DNA of 64,000 nucleotides, from the NCBI GenBank assembly GCA_036971615.1, contig JAYKKR010000014.1, forward strand, positions 62,001 to 126,000. Direction: 5' to 3'. The stretch is from Amyloporia xantha (lineage: Eukaryota; Basidiomycota; Agaricomycetes; Polyporales; Adustoporiaceae). The position numbers and the translations under genes are program-made. Under the pieces are notes generated by a model. It saw nothing but the letters and a program-made list of their open reading frames with translations, was not told where the DNA came from and did no database searches. Shown here piece by piece: positions 36,267-46,137 of this stretch. Positions within the stretch are counted from its first letter, which is position 1; the number at the start of each line of letters is the position of its first letter.

Positions 36267-36850
36267 GGGTTTTGATCGCTCGAGGAGGTTGGTGATGGAC
36301 TGTCGGTATCTGCATGACTATCTGTAGTCTTTGCTTCTTGCTTTCATATGATATCGCGTTCCTCGTCACCTGTACTTGTCTTGATTATCCGGGAGGGATC
36401 ATCTGTTTGCGACGGGCCGCTCGCAATCATGGTATGTAACCGCCATGATTTGACTTGCGTACGCGTAGTAGCCGCCTAGCAGTGAGTGCTTGCTACAAGG
36501 GTTAAAGTGAAATCGGCTGGAGATCGGCCCTCGACCCTCGACTCCGTCACAACCTTACGACGCGTCTATAAGCCTGTTTGCACTAAGTATGGTTGCCCTG
36601 TCGATGTAAAAGCAATACGACGGAATGAAATGCTCGATTTGAGGGGTGGGGGTCTATGAGGCAACGCATCACGGTCACGTGGCCGCGTCAGAGCCAGCCA
36701 CAAATTAACTCTCGCTCACTGTTGAGTCCCCCACATTTGCGCGATCACACATAATTCAGATTCTGCGCCTCATAATTTCTTGAGGTATGTTTCCCGTGGC
36801 AAAATTAGATCTGTCTTGTAGTCTGACGTGCATTGCTTCGAAGTTTCACC

Positions 36851-37168
36851 ATGACCAAATACTACGGATTTCTAGTCGATGACGATTGGCTGTTCAGGCG
36901 AGGCGTCGCGGAGGGTTACGGGAGGGCAGACATGAGAAGCGCTACCATCGGCAGTGCGGCGATTAATATCGCAGGTGAGGTGGGAATCCTGGACAATTTC
37001 AGATTCGCGGGTGTGACTGTGAAAGGAGAGCTGTATCGTTGCATGGCTGTGGCGTCTTCGGATCCATATGACAACTTACCCATGCCGCCCCCAGAAGTCG
37101 TAGAGAGGTTGAAGGTGGCTCTGCGTAAGAAGCCTGAGGTGCAGGCTCGGTGGTTTACATGCAGCTGA
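36851..37168 (+). CDS. Small 105-aa array protein, copy 3 (intact)
   Basis: The protein is a 105-residue single-exon product starting MTKYYGFLVDDDWLFRRGVA and ending KKPEVQARWFTCS. I do not recognise the family. It is compact and mixed in charge, with no signal peptide, membrane segment or cysteine pattern, so it is probably cytosolic. The most conserved parts in the array are the N-terminus, FRFAGVTVKGELYRCMAVAS and LPMPPPEVVERLK. ATG 36851 is chosen because all copies share it in the context ttcaccATG. The leader holds ttgag/gtatgt...cttgtag/tctgac (about 36786-36822), probably a 5'-UTR intron of about 40 nt. Unlike copies 2 and 4 it lacks the gcgccgcggact promoter block. Selection on the protein seems likely, since copies 3 and 4 stay open. 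Confidence 0.82.
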   Translation: MTKYYGFLVDDDWLFRRGVAEGYGRADMRSATIGSAAINIAGEVGILDNFRFAGVTVKGELYRCMAVASSDPYDNLPMPPPEVVERLKVALRKKPEVQARWFTCS

Positions 37169-37607
37169 GGGTTGATAGCTCGAGGAGGACGCACTGTTGG
37201 TATCTGCACGCCTAAGCTATATATACATGTAGTCTTTGTTTCTGCACGTGCCTTTCATATGTTATCGCGCTACTTATTGTCCGAGTTCATGTCGGTGTTG
37301 ATTTTTCATGAGGGACGATCTGTTCGCTATGGGTCGTCCGCAATCATCGGATACAACCGCAATTATTTGACCCGCGTACTTTTTAGCCACCTCTCGGACC
37401 TCCGAGTGGATGCTTGCCGCAACGGTTGAATTTACGTTGACCAATTGGATGGGTCATTTGGGTTCCTGTCAGTCCGTTATCGTCATCGTCCAGTATACTC
37501 TCTGGGGGAATCTCCGCAGGTATCCCTTCGGCGTGATTGTCGAGATCGTTTGTCTGTGCGCAGGAATGTTCACCAGCATCTCTACCGGGTTTCGGATCTA
37601 TTTTGCT

Positions 37608-37817
37608 AAGCGCCGCGGACTGGATATTCATGTCCATTGTTCAGCTTCTGGCGATTCATAATTTAAAAGCCCTCGTTCACCGTCGAGTCCCCATCTTTAT
37701 CCCCACATTTGCACACCCACACACAGGTCATATTCTGCCATTTCATTCTAGAGGTGTGTTTGCTGTGGCACCTCAGATCTATTCGTGGCCTGACACAAAT
37801 TGCTTCGAAGTTACAGC
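37608..37817 (+). promoter_or_regulatory. Promoter and leader of array gene copy 4
   Basis: The conserved block gcgccgcggactggatat is followed by catgtccattgttcagcttc, then an AT-rich TATA-like aatttaaaag (about 37659) and ccctcgttcaccgtcgag. The latter is also found before copy 2 and, split by the transposon, before copy 1. The leader resembles that of copy 3, but the splice acceptor is altered (cgtggcctgac). Confidence 0.6.
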
Positions 37818-38135
37818 ATGACCAAATACTACGGATTTCTAGTCGATGAAGAGTGGCTATTTAGGCGCGGCGTCGCACTCAGTTATGGCAGGGAAGACAT
37901 GAGGAGGGCCACCATCGTCAGTGCGGCGCTCAACGTCGCAGGCGAGGTGGGAATTCATGACAGGTTTAGATTTGCGGGTGTGACTGTGAAAGGAGAGTTG
38001 TATCGTTGCATGGCTGTGGCGTCTTCGAATCCACACGATGGCTTACCCATGCCACCCCCGGAAGTTGTAGAGAGGTTGAAGGCGGTTTTGTGTAAGAAGC
38101 CTGAGGTGCGTGCTCGGTGGTTCACATGTAGTTGA
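37818..38135 (+). CDS. Small 105-aa array protein, copy 4 (intact)
   Basis: Starts MTKYYGFLVDEEWLFRRGVA and ends KKPEVRARWFTCS. It has the same length as copy 3 and differs at a modest number of residues (for example MRRATIVSAALNVAGEVGIH). It has no recognisable domain. It lies downstream of copy 3 in the same orientation with its own promoter block, so the array is a series of separate genes and not an operon-like unit. After the stop the sequence again shows array-type spacer, including tgaccgcgttgcagccagcc near 38417, but no further coding copy. Confidence 0.82.
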   Translation: MTKYYGFLVDEEWLFRRGVALSYGREDMRRATIVSAALNVAGEVGIHDRFRFAGVTVKGELYRCMAVASSNPHDGLPMPPPEVVERLKAVLCKKPEVRARWFTCS

Positions 38136-38740
38136 GGAGGTTCAATGGCCTGAGGAGGTTGGCGACGGACTGTCGATGTCTGGAGACCTATTAGTATATA
38201 TCTGTAGTCTCTGTTTTTTTGCCTTGAAGTTTATAAGTTATCGCGCTGTACAGTGTCCTCATTGGTAATACAATGTAATTGACTGCCTATCTGACCTGAT
38301 GCAATAGTTCATAGGCAGCGTGAACACCATAGTTTTGCAACCTTCCAGTCGTTTGGATATACTGAACGTCCTAACCCGGGAACAAGTCTCCAACCGAAAG
38401 ACGACGCGTAAGTATCATGTGACCGCGTTGCAGCCAGCCACAAATTGGCTGTGTATGAACATCGCGCTTCGCACTTTCATCAAACAAGCTTACAACGCTC
38501 GAAATTCGCAATACTGCGCAACAACACACTGACACAATAGTCTGTAGCAACATTGGAACGGCATACCAAGGAAGGAGATCAAGACCTGAGGCGAGTACGC
38601 CCGCCAATATATTTCATCGTCGCGCAGGGGTTCATCCTCCAGTTTTCCCCGATTTTTAAGTCACTTTGTTCGCATGAACTACATCTGGCTATCGTACAAA
38701 GATATTTCTTCCAGCTTGTGTCTCATTCTCCTCATCGAAC
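38136..38740. other. Right edge of the array, no gene
   Basis: It contains a copy of the array spacer motif at about 38413-38455 (gtgaccgcgtt...ccagccacaaatt), also seen near 36675-36710. The lack of a coding copy suggests a lost or never-completed sixth unit. Confidence 0.45.
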
Positions 38741-40036
38741 TCAGCAGAATGGCCGTCCCCCAACCTCGCGAACATATTCCTCAACAGACTGCCACTTCCA
38801 CACCTTCTGGCCAGGGTTCACCAGTTCGTCATTGTTCTCAGAAAAGTCCATCTTCCCTTCCGCAATGAGGAGTCTACCAACAGCGTGCAGACACCTTCAG
38901 ATCTCTCTCACTGACAACGGAATTTACGATGACGACTCACCGGATGTGCCTCAGCGGGCCCGCGGCAGGCTTCTTCAGCTGGTCCTCACGCACCGTCGCC
39001 TTGTATGCCTCGTAGTCCTCCGACTTCAGCACGATCTCGCCCCGCGGTTCGACGCCAAGCTCTTCCCGCACGCGCTGCACCGTGTCGCGTACGGTGCGGT
39101 AGCTGACGTTATCGCCTGCAATGCGCACGTTGTCCGGGACGCTTGACGCCGATTCGGGGGACAGTGCAAGGAGGGCGAGCTCCGCGAGCGCACGGCCGAT
39201 GTCTGCCTTGGCAGTGATAGCTGTCTTCTGGTCGGGCGAGCCGACGCTGGTGTAGGTCAGGTTCGCAGTGTCGAAGCCGACTGGGAGGGGGCGGACGTCA
39301 GTGGGTGATCAGATGGATGTGGATGACGGCGGGGAACATACACCATGGCTGCCGATGTTGCTTGCCGTGAGTAGAGCGCTACAAGTAGCAGGTATGTCGG
39401 CTCACCCCTAAAGTGCCTTCCAAGAACAGACCGGTGTACAAGGCGATGACCTTCACCTTCCCTTTCGCGAGCTCTCGCGCCTTGTGCACGTGCTTTCCTT
39501 TCGCCACCCAAAGGATGTCGTCCCATCCCGGAAAGTCGTTCAGGCGGTGGTCGCTGCCCAGTGCCCGGACACGTCCATCAACACCCCAGCGCGCGTTGTA
39601 TGGTGTGCACACTCACCAGCCGAATTCCGAGGGGAAATACACCCTCACGCCGCTCTTCAGGGCGCCCTCGAAGAGCGCATCGTAGTACTCGAGCGGGGCG
39701 GTGCCCACGAGGTTCACGACGATGTCCACGCCCTCAAATGCACGCGTGAACGACGCGACGGGATCGGTGGGGTTCACTTGGCGCAGCTCTGCGCCTTGCT
39801 CTGCGAGGAGGCGGGCGCTGTCGGAGCCGGTGTCGCGCACGATGGCGATGATTTGGGAGAAGAAGGGGCGGTAGTTGGTGAGGAAGACCTTGGCGACGTC
39901 CTTACCTGGAGGATCAAGCAGGTGCGTAGTAGGATCGAGGCCGGAGGGGCAGCATACGGAGAAGGGGCTCACCGAGGTTTCCGGTCGCACCGACGAGGGC
40001 GACGACGTACTGGGCGCGGCTGAGTCGTGTAGACAT
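38741..40036 (-). CDS. NmrA / isoflavone-reductase-like NAD(P)-binding protein, copy 1
   Basis: Runs leftward from ATG 40036. The Rossmann N-terminus is MSTRLSRAQYVVALVGATGN, spliced to GKDVAKVFL. Later parts are SARLLAEQGAELRQVNPTDP, FEGVDIVVNLVGTAPLEYYD, GVRVYFPSEFG, DFPGWDDILWVAKGKHVHKA, a small exon NIGSHG, DTANLTYTSVGSPDQ and KADIGRALAELALLAL. The last exon ends KWQSVEEYVREVGGRPFC. This is the fungal NmrA-like/isoflavone-reductase-like family of short-chain, NAD(P)H-binding oxidoreductases. The substrate is unknown. The GATGNLG motif lies across the first intron (39972 downward). A TATATATGA box (minus sense, about 40097-40106) is 60 bp upstream. A paralogue lies at 46138 and a relic at 43190. 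Confidence 0.85.
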
Positions 40037-40096
40037 GACGTAGGACATGCACTATGTCGTCGGCTAAGAGTGTCTGAGTGCAGGTTCAGAATCCGT

Positions 40097-40106
40097 AGAT
40101 CATATA
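40097..40106 (-). promoter_or_regulatory. TATA box of NmrA-like copy 1
   Basis: The sequence catatatagt on the plus strand (ACTATATATG in gene sense) lies about 60 bp upstream of the ATG at 40036. Confidence 0.5.
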
Positions 40107-40738
40107 TAGTCAGGAATAGGGATCCAGCTGTTGACAGACGGTGCTTAGTAGTGGTGTGAATGGGCTTACCAAGACAGCTCAGAAGGGGTTAGTTACTAAC
40201 TGTTAGTGCAGCACGACATACGGAAGAGAGGTGCGTCATTTGGTGATCGAGACTTAGCTTTTCGGGTCACGCGGGGTTGATGGGGAGAACACAAATTCGA
40301 ACTTAGTGAGCATGCAAAGTAATGATCTTCCAGCAATATGCAACTGATCTCGTTGATGGTGGTGTTAATAACGGGCTTACCAAGACAGTGTCCAGACAGC
40401 GTTAGGGCAGCTCAGCTTACGGAAGAGACCGTGTGGTCCAAGATTGAAGAATCAAGACCTGCCATTGAGCCGCGAGCCTACCAGTGGACTGTTGCGGCAA
40501 CTCTCCACGACTTCAGAGTGGAAAGTGAGCACTGTAAAGTATGTACACAGAACAATTGACCATAGCTTCTGCAAGGGCTGAGCGCTGATCGATCGAACCT
40601 TTCAGTAAACGGCGCATCGTCGCGAAAAGGGGTGGCACCTGCATGCCACTGGAATCAATCTTAGGTGACGTAATTACTGATACTGCCAGTACTAGCACGC
40701 CCTTTGCTACATTCTTCGAGGACTAATCTCAAAGCTGA
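40107..40738. other. Intergenic, with a short direct repeat
   Basis: No gene was seen. The stretch around 40160-40185 (tgggcttaccaagacagctcag) recurs imperfectly at about 40371-40420 (cgggcttaccaagacagtg ... gcagctcagc), so part of this spacer was duplicated. Confidence 0.5.
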
Positions 40739-41888
40739 TCACCATTAGAAGTGCTAGTGTCCGAGACAGCAAGAATATCGCTGTTCGTGAGCACAGTATA
40801 AGTCATGGACGCCTCTCCTTCCCGTTTCAATTTATGGGGTAGGTGCGCGCCCCGCGTCCCTAGTTCGCCCATAATCCTCATGCATTTCGCAAGTCGGGAC
40901 ACCTCATGTCGAAAAATCTCAGTAAGACGTCATTCATCGCACAGGCTTGCGACCACTTACCGGCATATAGACATGTGGATTACCAGTGAGGTGATATAGG
41001 GTGCCGATTAAAACACTTTCACCGCGGAGGCAGGAAGGGCGGGTCAGGACCGTGCAATGCTGTGTCGCAGACACACAAACGCCCACTCACCCCACGATAT
41101 GTTCGAACGGGCGGCTCACTTCTCGGCGTACATCCCCAAAGGGCCCCGGCCGGAAGGCAATCACCTCGTCGTAACCCAGGCTTGCGAGCGCCCGCTCCGT
41201 GAGCCCTTTGCTCCTGTGGGCGAGCAGATGAAGCCTCATCACCTACCGGATAGATGTCAGCAAGATGCGCTCACCTAAAGTAGGGCAAAGGCCAGGAGGG
41301 ATTCGCCCATGCCGACTGCGACCGGACACAAATGTCAACAGCCTTACCGCACGTGCGAAGCAGGAAGGTGCGTACGGATATGTACAGCAAACGCTGGACA
41401 TGAGCCGGATCGCCAGACTTTGCAGCACGCGCAGCACCGACGACGTATCTACGTGCACAGGAGGTGTGTCCGATGAAATTTATTCTGATACGAGGTCATA
41501 CGATGACTGGATACTCAACTCCCTGTCGATCTTTTGGAACTCGGAACGGCTCTTTGCCGCGAGGCTGCTCTTGCCCAGACTATGAAAAGACAGTGCGCGC
41601 ATTGAGTCAAACACCCGCGAGGGAAGCGCCGCACGAAATCGACACGAACGCAATGAACACGACGTCCCAGCGTCCGTCGTGCAGACCGCTCTGCTCGAGC
41701 CTGTCGAAATCGATGACTTTCTGCTCCAGCTTCTCCTTCCCTTCGAGGATCGTGTCTGCGCTGGTCACTCGTCGCCCGTACTCGCTGACGCGAGAGAACG
41801 CAGGAGACGCGAGGACTTCACGGAGCAAGACGCTGCCCGCTGCACCCGTGCCTCCCAGAATAAGAGCGGAAAGACCTGAAAGATGCAT
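40739..41888 (-). CDS. Fmp52/HTATIP2-like NAD(P)-binding oxidoreductase
   Basis: Starts at ATG 41888. The Rossmann motif is near the N-terminus (SALILGGTGAAGSVLLREVL), followed by FDRLEQSGLHDGRWDVVFIA. Spliced exons then give ALGKSSLAAKSRSEFQKIDR, EYVVGAARAAKSGDPAHVQR, LLYISSAWANPSWPLPYFRS, KGLTERALASLGYDEVIAFR and PGPFGDVRREVSRPFEHIVG. A late part gives LIGTLYHLTGNPHVYMP and MRIMGELGTRGAHLPHKLKR, ending in TYTVLTNSDILAVSDTS. The order matches fungal Fmp52 and animal HTATIP2/TIP30 proteins, which are atypical short-chain dehydrogenases (Fmp52 is associated with mitochondria and ER). Small exons and six or so introns make borders approximate, but no disabling change was found. Its last exon is duplicated in inverted orientation at 43430. 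Confidence 0.78.
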
Positions 41889-43189
41889 CAACAGAAGGCT
41901 ACTGGGAGGGGGGTTCGGAAGTGTAGCAACTTGTCATTTTGTCCGTCTTGAAGGAGGATGATCAGTCTTCACGCACGGTCTCCTCCAATGACAGACCCTC
42001 TTAAATACACATAGTCCAGGTTGGTGTGATGTTAAGTTATAAATTGTGCGGTGGCGTGGTTTTCTGATGTTCTCCTACATCGTGGTCTTCTAGAGGACCG
42101 GACCATCATCCGACAACCTCCTTTCGCAGTAAAACGCTTGCGAACGCGCTTGATAATGGAAAATCTATCAGGTGAGCCTGCTACTCTACTATTCATTTGA
42201 GCTCGGATCGGCGTCTGTGCTATTGAATTGAATAATCCAGAATGCCATGGACGCCGACGCGATCCCTCGGCCAGGGGTAGGTCACTTGCCCCACTTCCTA
42301 CCAGGCATCCTATCTATGCCAGAGGATTGCATCCCGAGGTTGGGAAATAGAATGTCAATTGGGAACCCAAGATCGGCGAATTTTGCACGTGTTCTCGGCT
42401 GTCCAAGGGTTCAATGGGAGGTTTAAAACGTCGCCTTCTAACGCTCATGTCCTGACCTTTGAGTTCGCGCGACTGAACATCCTTCAAATTTGATGTGCCC
42501 ATGGTGTAGCACTCCCAAGTATACTGGCATGTCCTCCGCTGGGGGCAGGCCCCGAGAACGACAATGTATTAACAACACCCCGCGTTGACCTGAAGTGAAT
42601 GAAAGAGTACAGTCGGTGGGTTTCAACACGTCAGATAGTGGAAACTTGACTTGCCGCCGAAATACTGACATCATCCTGTCCAATCCGCTCAACGATGCAC
42701 TAAAGCCACTAGCGCGATACCCATTTGAGAAAAGACGGAAGAGGGGTATGCTGCTAGTTTATTGCTGCAGTCTGCCACGCTCACACCTAACATGACCACA
42801 TGTTTCAGAATGTAAGTATGAGCACGCACCATTCGTGTTATGACGAATCTTGCACTTATCGAGTGATCGTGGCAGGAAAACCTCAATATGTCGTGACTCA
42901 GCGGGCCGCGTTAAATTCTCAGTTTTGAGTCTGGGCTCTAGCGGTGAAAGCCCAGAAGTCTCGTACTGTGTATCTGACGCGCGCGTACGTACGAGGTATG
43001 CATCAAAGCGCGCAACGCTCGATGCTATCCTAGAAAACATCGCAGGGACCAAACGATTTGATTTTACCGCCAGCGAAACAACGGCCCTGATGAATACAGG
43101 CGAAGTCGATCCGACAATCTGTATTACACAGATAACTTTATTCTTCTGCACACTGCGCGTCTGCTGCATTCCTACTGACAAACTCAGCG
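41889..43189. other. Intergenic, no supported gene
   Basis: Frames around 42314-43211 on both strands lack splice logic and domains. Nothing further was seen. Confidence 0.4.
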
Positions 43190-43430
43190 CGGCAGCCCCG
43201 GACGGCCGCATGCCTCACGGACATACTCTCCTCGATTGATTTCCACTTCCACTTTCGCTCACCGGGGTTTACCATTGACAGCTAGTTCAATCTCCGCGAA
43301 AAGGTCCATGTCGCCCTCGCCCATGACGATTCTGTGAATAACAATCCCAAAATAACAATCCCAACGACTCAGAATTATAGAGGTCAAAAAACGAAATCAG
43401 GCAGCCTTACCTGACATGCGCAGGTGAGAA
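43190..43430 (-). pseudogene. Relic of the 3' end of an NmrA-like gene
   Basis: On the minus strand the last exon of the NmrA-like genes is visible: RIVMGEGDMDLF (compare RIVMGEGKMDFS in copy 2), then a stop, then WKW-like and EYVRE remains. The preceding exon end and a GTAAGG donor (about 43408-43413) are also present. The rest of the gene is absent. Stops and shifts show it is dead. Confidence 0.75.
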
Positions 43431-43573
43431 TGATAGCCTGCCCAAGAGATTTAAACGAGCAGGAGAGACGCCCATGACTTATACTGTGCTCACGAACAGC
43501 GATATTCTTGTCGTCCCGGGTACTTCTAGTGGTGACCAGCGCCGAGCGGCTGTGAAAGGGGTGCTGCTGTAGA
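43431..43573 (+). pseudogene. Relic of the 3' end of the Fmp52-like gene, inverted
   Basis: The plus strand reads FKRAGETPMTYTVLTNSDIL and continues VVPGTSSGDQ. It aligns with LKREGEASMTYTVLTNSDIL in the gene at 40739, and much of it is identical at the DNA level (atgacttatactgtgctcac). It directly abuts the NmrA relic on the other strand, so the two fragments were joined by rearrangement. Confidence 0.8.
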
Positions 43574-43769
43574 TTGTGGCAAAGAGCCCGCGGCGGAGCT
43601 GCATCTGGAATTGGGTTGCGCATGTCTTACGCGATACGACCTACAATTCATTTCCAAATGACAGGTCATTTGGCAAGTAAACAGTCTGCGTACGGGATGT
43701 TACATAAGCGCTCCGTATCCTGCAGTGCCCCGTGAGGAGTCGTCTATAACAGCAACCGCAGCGGCATAC

Positions 43770-44859
43770 CTAAGCACGCCCCGTGCGCGCATCCTGAAGG
43801 AACTCTTTCCACACGTTAGGGTCGCACTGCTCCAGATACTGCGTAACGTCCACATAACAGCTCATCATCACCGTTTTCTTGTTCGTACCCTTCCCGAAGC
43901 CAATACGCCGTCCTCCAACGGTCATGTCCGCCTGCCAGGCTGAGATGGAACGTCGGGAAACGAGATTTGTGTAAGAAACCTCCGGCTTTCCAAATCCAAA
44001 TCGTCTGCAGTAATAGTCCATGAAGTGTCGTACATGTTCGAAATCGGCCATGCTATCATCGGACAGTGTAACTGGCGTCGGTGAGAGCTTCTCATCGTGA
44101 TCAGCCTTCTTCGCTTTGATTTCGGTTGGTTATGGTCCAACTAGAATAGGACAAGGCGTGAGTCAGACGTGCCCGCAGTGAGTAGGGAAATGCCCGATAG
44201 CATATACACCCTATCAGTTCAGACGACTTCGCATGGGGCATTGCGATGCATTTGCATCGTCGCAGGAGACGTATGCCTGCAGATGGGCTCAAGTGCCTTT
44301 CCCTCTGTTGAAAATCCGTATGAACAACACCCAGGAGTTGTTGAGTAAGAACATAGGGTATTGTATCTCACAGGAATTTCCCAAGCCGTGTGAAGAAGAC
44401 AGGGACATGAACGCACTGCACCAAGACCATTGAGCTGATACATCGCGCACAGCGCTGCCAGGTGCTCCGACGTCCGTCTGATACGATGGTCCCCGTGTGC
44501 AGTGACATCAATACCATCGCCTTGTATTCGTACTGTTGCTCTGTGGTGGTGGTGTTCTGCAGTGTTCAGCAGCCGGATTGGCCCTTGACGCACCTCCAGA
44601 CCGTCTGCCTATTCGCTGCGATGCCCTGCGCACTTTCATACGTCGGCTGTTGGTTGAAGTGCTGATTGGTGAAGTTGGCAAGCGGTGATTTAGGATTGCT
44701 TTCCCACGCTGGCTTGAGCGGTTTCGTGCGGTACGTCTGGGTGATATAATCATGGTCATGCACAGGCTCAGGCAATGTCACCTCGGCTGCGCCCTTGGAG
44801 GCTCCTCTTCGACCTTGGCGGCTACCGCTAGACGGCTGCGATGGGCTCCGCATCGGCAT
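43770..44859 (-). pseudogene. N-terminal part of a dsRBD-containing DExH RNA helicase, truncated and frameshifted
   Basis: The N-terminus (ATG near 44859) is basic and glycine-rich, then EVTLPEPVHDHDYITQTYRT and SNPKSPLANF. This is followed by a first double-stranded RNA-binding-like segment (GDHRIRRTSEHLAALCAMYQ) and, in a later exon, a second region. The second region reads MADFEHVRHFMDYYCRRFGF, SAWQADMTVGGRRIGFGKGT and SCYVDVTQYLEQCDPNVWKE. This arrangement fits the N-terminus of fungal DExH helicases of the YLR419W/DHX57 type. The helicase core is missing: the frame stops after LQDARTGRA at 43770. The first dsRBD needs a frame change near 44510, and a TAA blocks the acceptor near 44130. 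The family assignment is from recall of motif order and is moderately sure. Confidence 0.6.
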
Positions 44860-46137
44860 GCGCAATAGAAGGGATGGTCCAGGACTAGATATAAGGCGGA
44901 TATACCAGGATGGCGGGGCGCGGAAACGATGGTACTGACACTGCAGAAGACGGGCAAGTAGCACCTTCTGATTTTGGGACTATCCCTGAGCGCTGGTAGC
45001 GAGGATCAGATAGGGCGTGGGGGTTGGGAAAAGGGCGAGGAGGAGGCTGTGGCGCTCTGGGGAGGATACGGACGGGGAGCGAGTGTGGTAGGAGACTAGT
45101 TGCATGAGGAGGCGGCGCCTGGGAGGGAGGAGTAGTAACACAAGGTGCATATGTATAGAACAAATAATTAAGTTGTGCCACTAAGCTTGAAAGCTTCCGT
45201 TACGGTTTACCAAAGCCACGAGCTCGAGTGCAGCTTTTGTTTGAGGTCATTTGGTTTTGTGTATCCAACTTCAGAAGCTAGCTCGCCCCGCTGCCAGTGT
45301 TCGAAAACTACGTGGCAGGCTTCGACCGTATACGGATCGCTCGTTTCCACGAAATGAGACTGGTGCAGACGCTGAATGATAACTTGACTGAATATTGAAT
45401 GGGCCTTGCGTATTGTGCGCGAATTCCGCCTACTACACAGATGCTGCAGCGGGCTCGCGTCTATACAGACCGACGAGTAGCACTCAGGCACGGTAGGTGA
45501 TATTGCTCGGCATATCATGGACAGTACATAATCATTACAGATTAATAACAATCTGTGTGGGAAGGAGTGGAAGAAGTCACATCCTACTGGCACGACGGCG
45601 GAGTTTGCGCAGTTTTGGGATTTACTCGGCGAGGAAGACCGAGCGCCGTTCAAGCAAAGGCAGCAGGAGCTGGTGAGCAAACACATGGATTGAGCTTATA
45701 GAGTTGGCATGGACTGAGGGACAATGCTAGCGTGCTGTCAGGGCAGCTTAGATTCGGCACATATCGTGTGGCTCTGGATCTCGAAGAATGGCCGTCGCAT
45801 GATGAGTCATGACCGTAGGGAGCAGGCGGATATGGATAACGGTGTGGCTGGCGGGGCATGGGGCGGAATGCGATATGCATGGTGGAGGTACGCGGTCATG
45901 CACAGTCATTTAGATACATGGACAGATAGTTTTCGCATTGTATTGAGTCTATTCGATATGTTCGAATTGTGTCTAAATGGCGTGGAATGTGAGGACAGAC
46001 ATAAACGATGTGCGTCGATTGGAGTCACGGTTGAATCATCACCCAGTGACCGAAACCGTGCCACTGGCTGGCTGCTGTCGATGTGACATTCTCGGACACT
46101 CTGGGTCAACCATATTCATGTCACTTCTGACTGGGCT
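44860..46137. other. Unassigned stretch
   Basis: A plus-strand frame at about 45548-45692 (CGKEWKKSHPTGTTAEFAQF, then WDLLGEEDRAPFKQRQQE) looks protein-like and could be an exon of an unknown gene. No start or neighbouring exons were found. A minus-strand frame near 45207-45420 also looks coding-like (DPYTVEACHVVFEHWQRGEL) without further support. Confidence 0.3.

Noticed and set aside
37410..37661. Open frame between array copies 3 and 4
   Set aside because: It runs into the conserved promoter block and has no counterpart at the other copies.
45207..45692. Coding-looking frames on both strands
   Set aside because: No start, splice partner or family could be identified, so they are only noted in the unassigned stretch.
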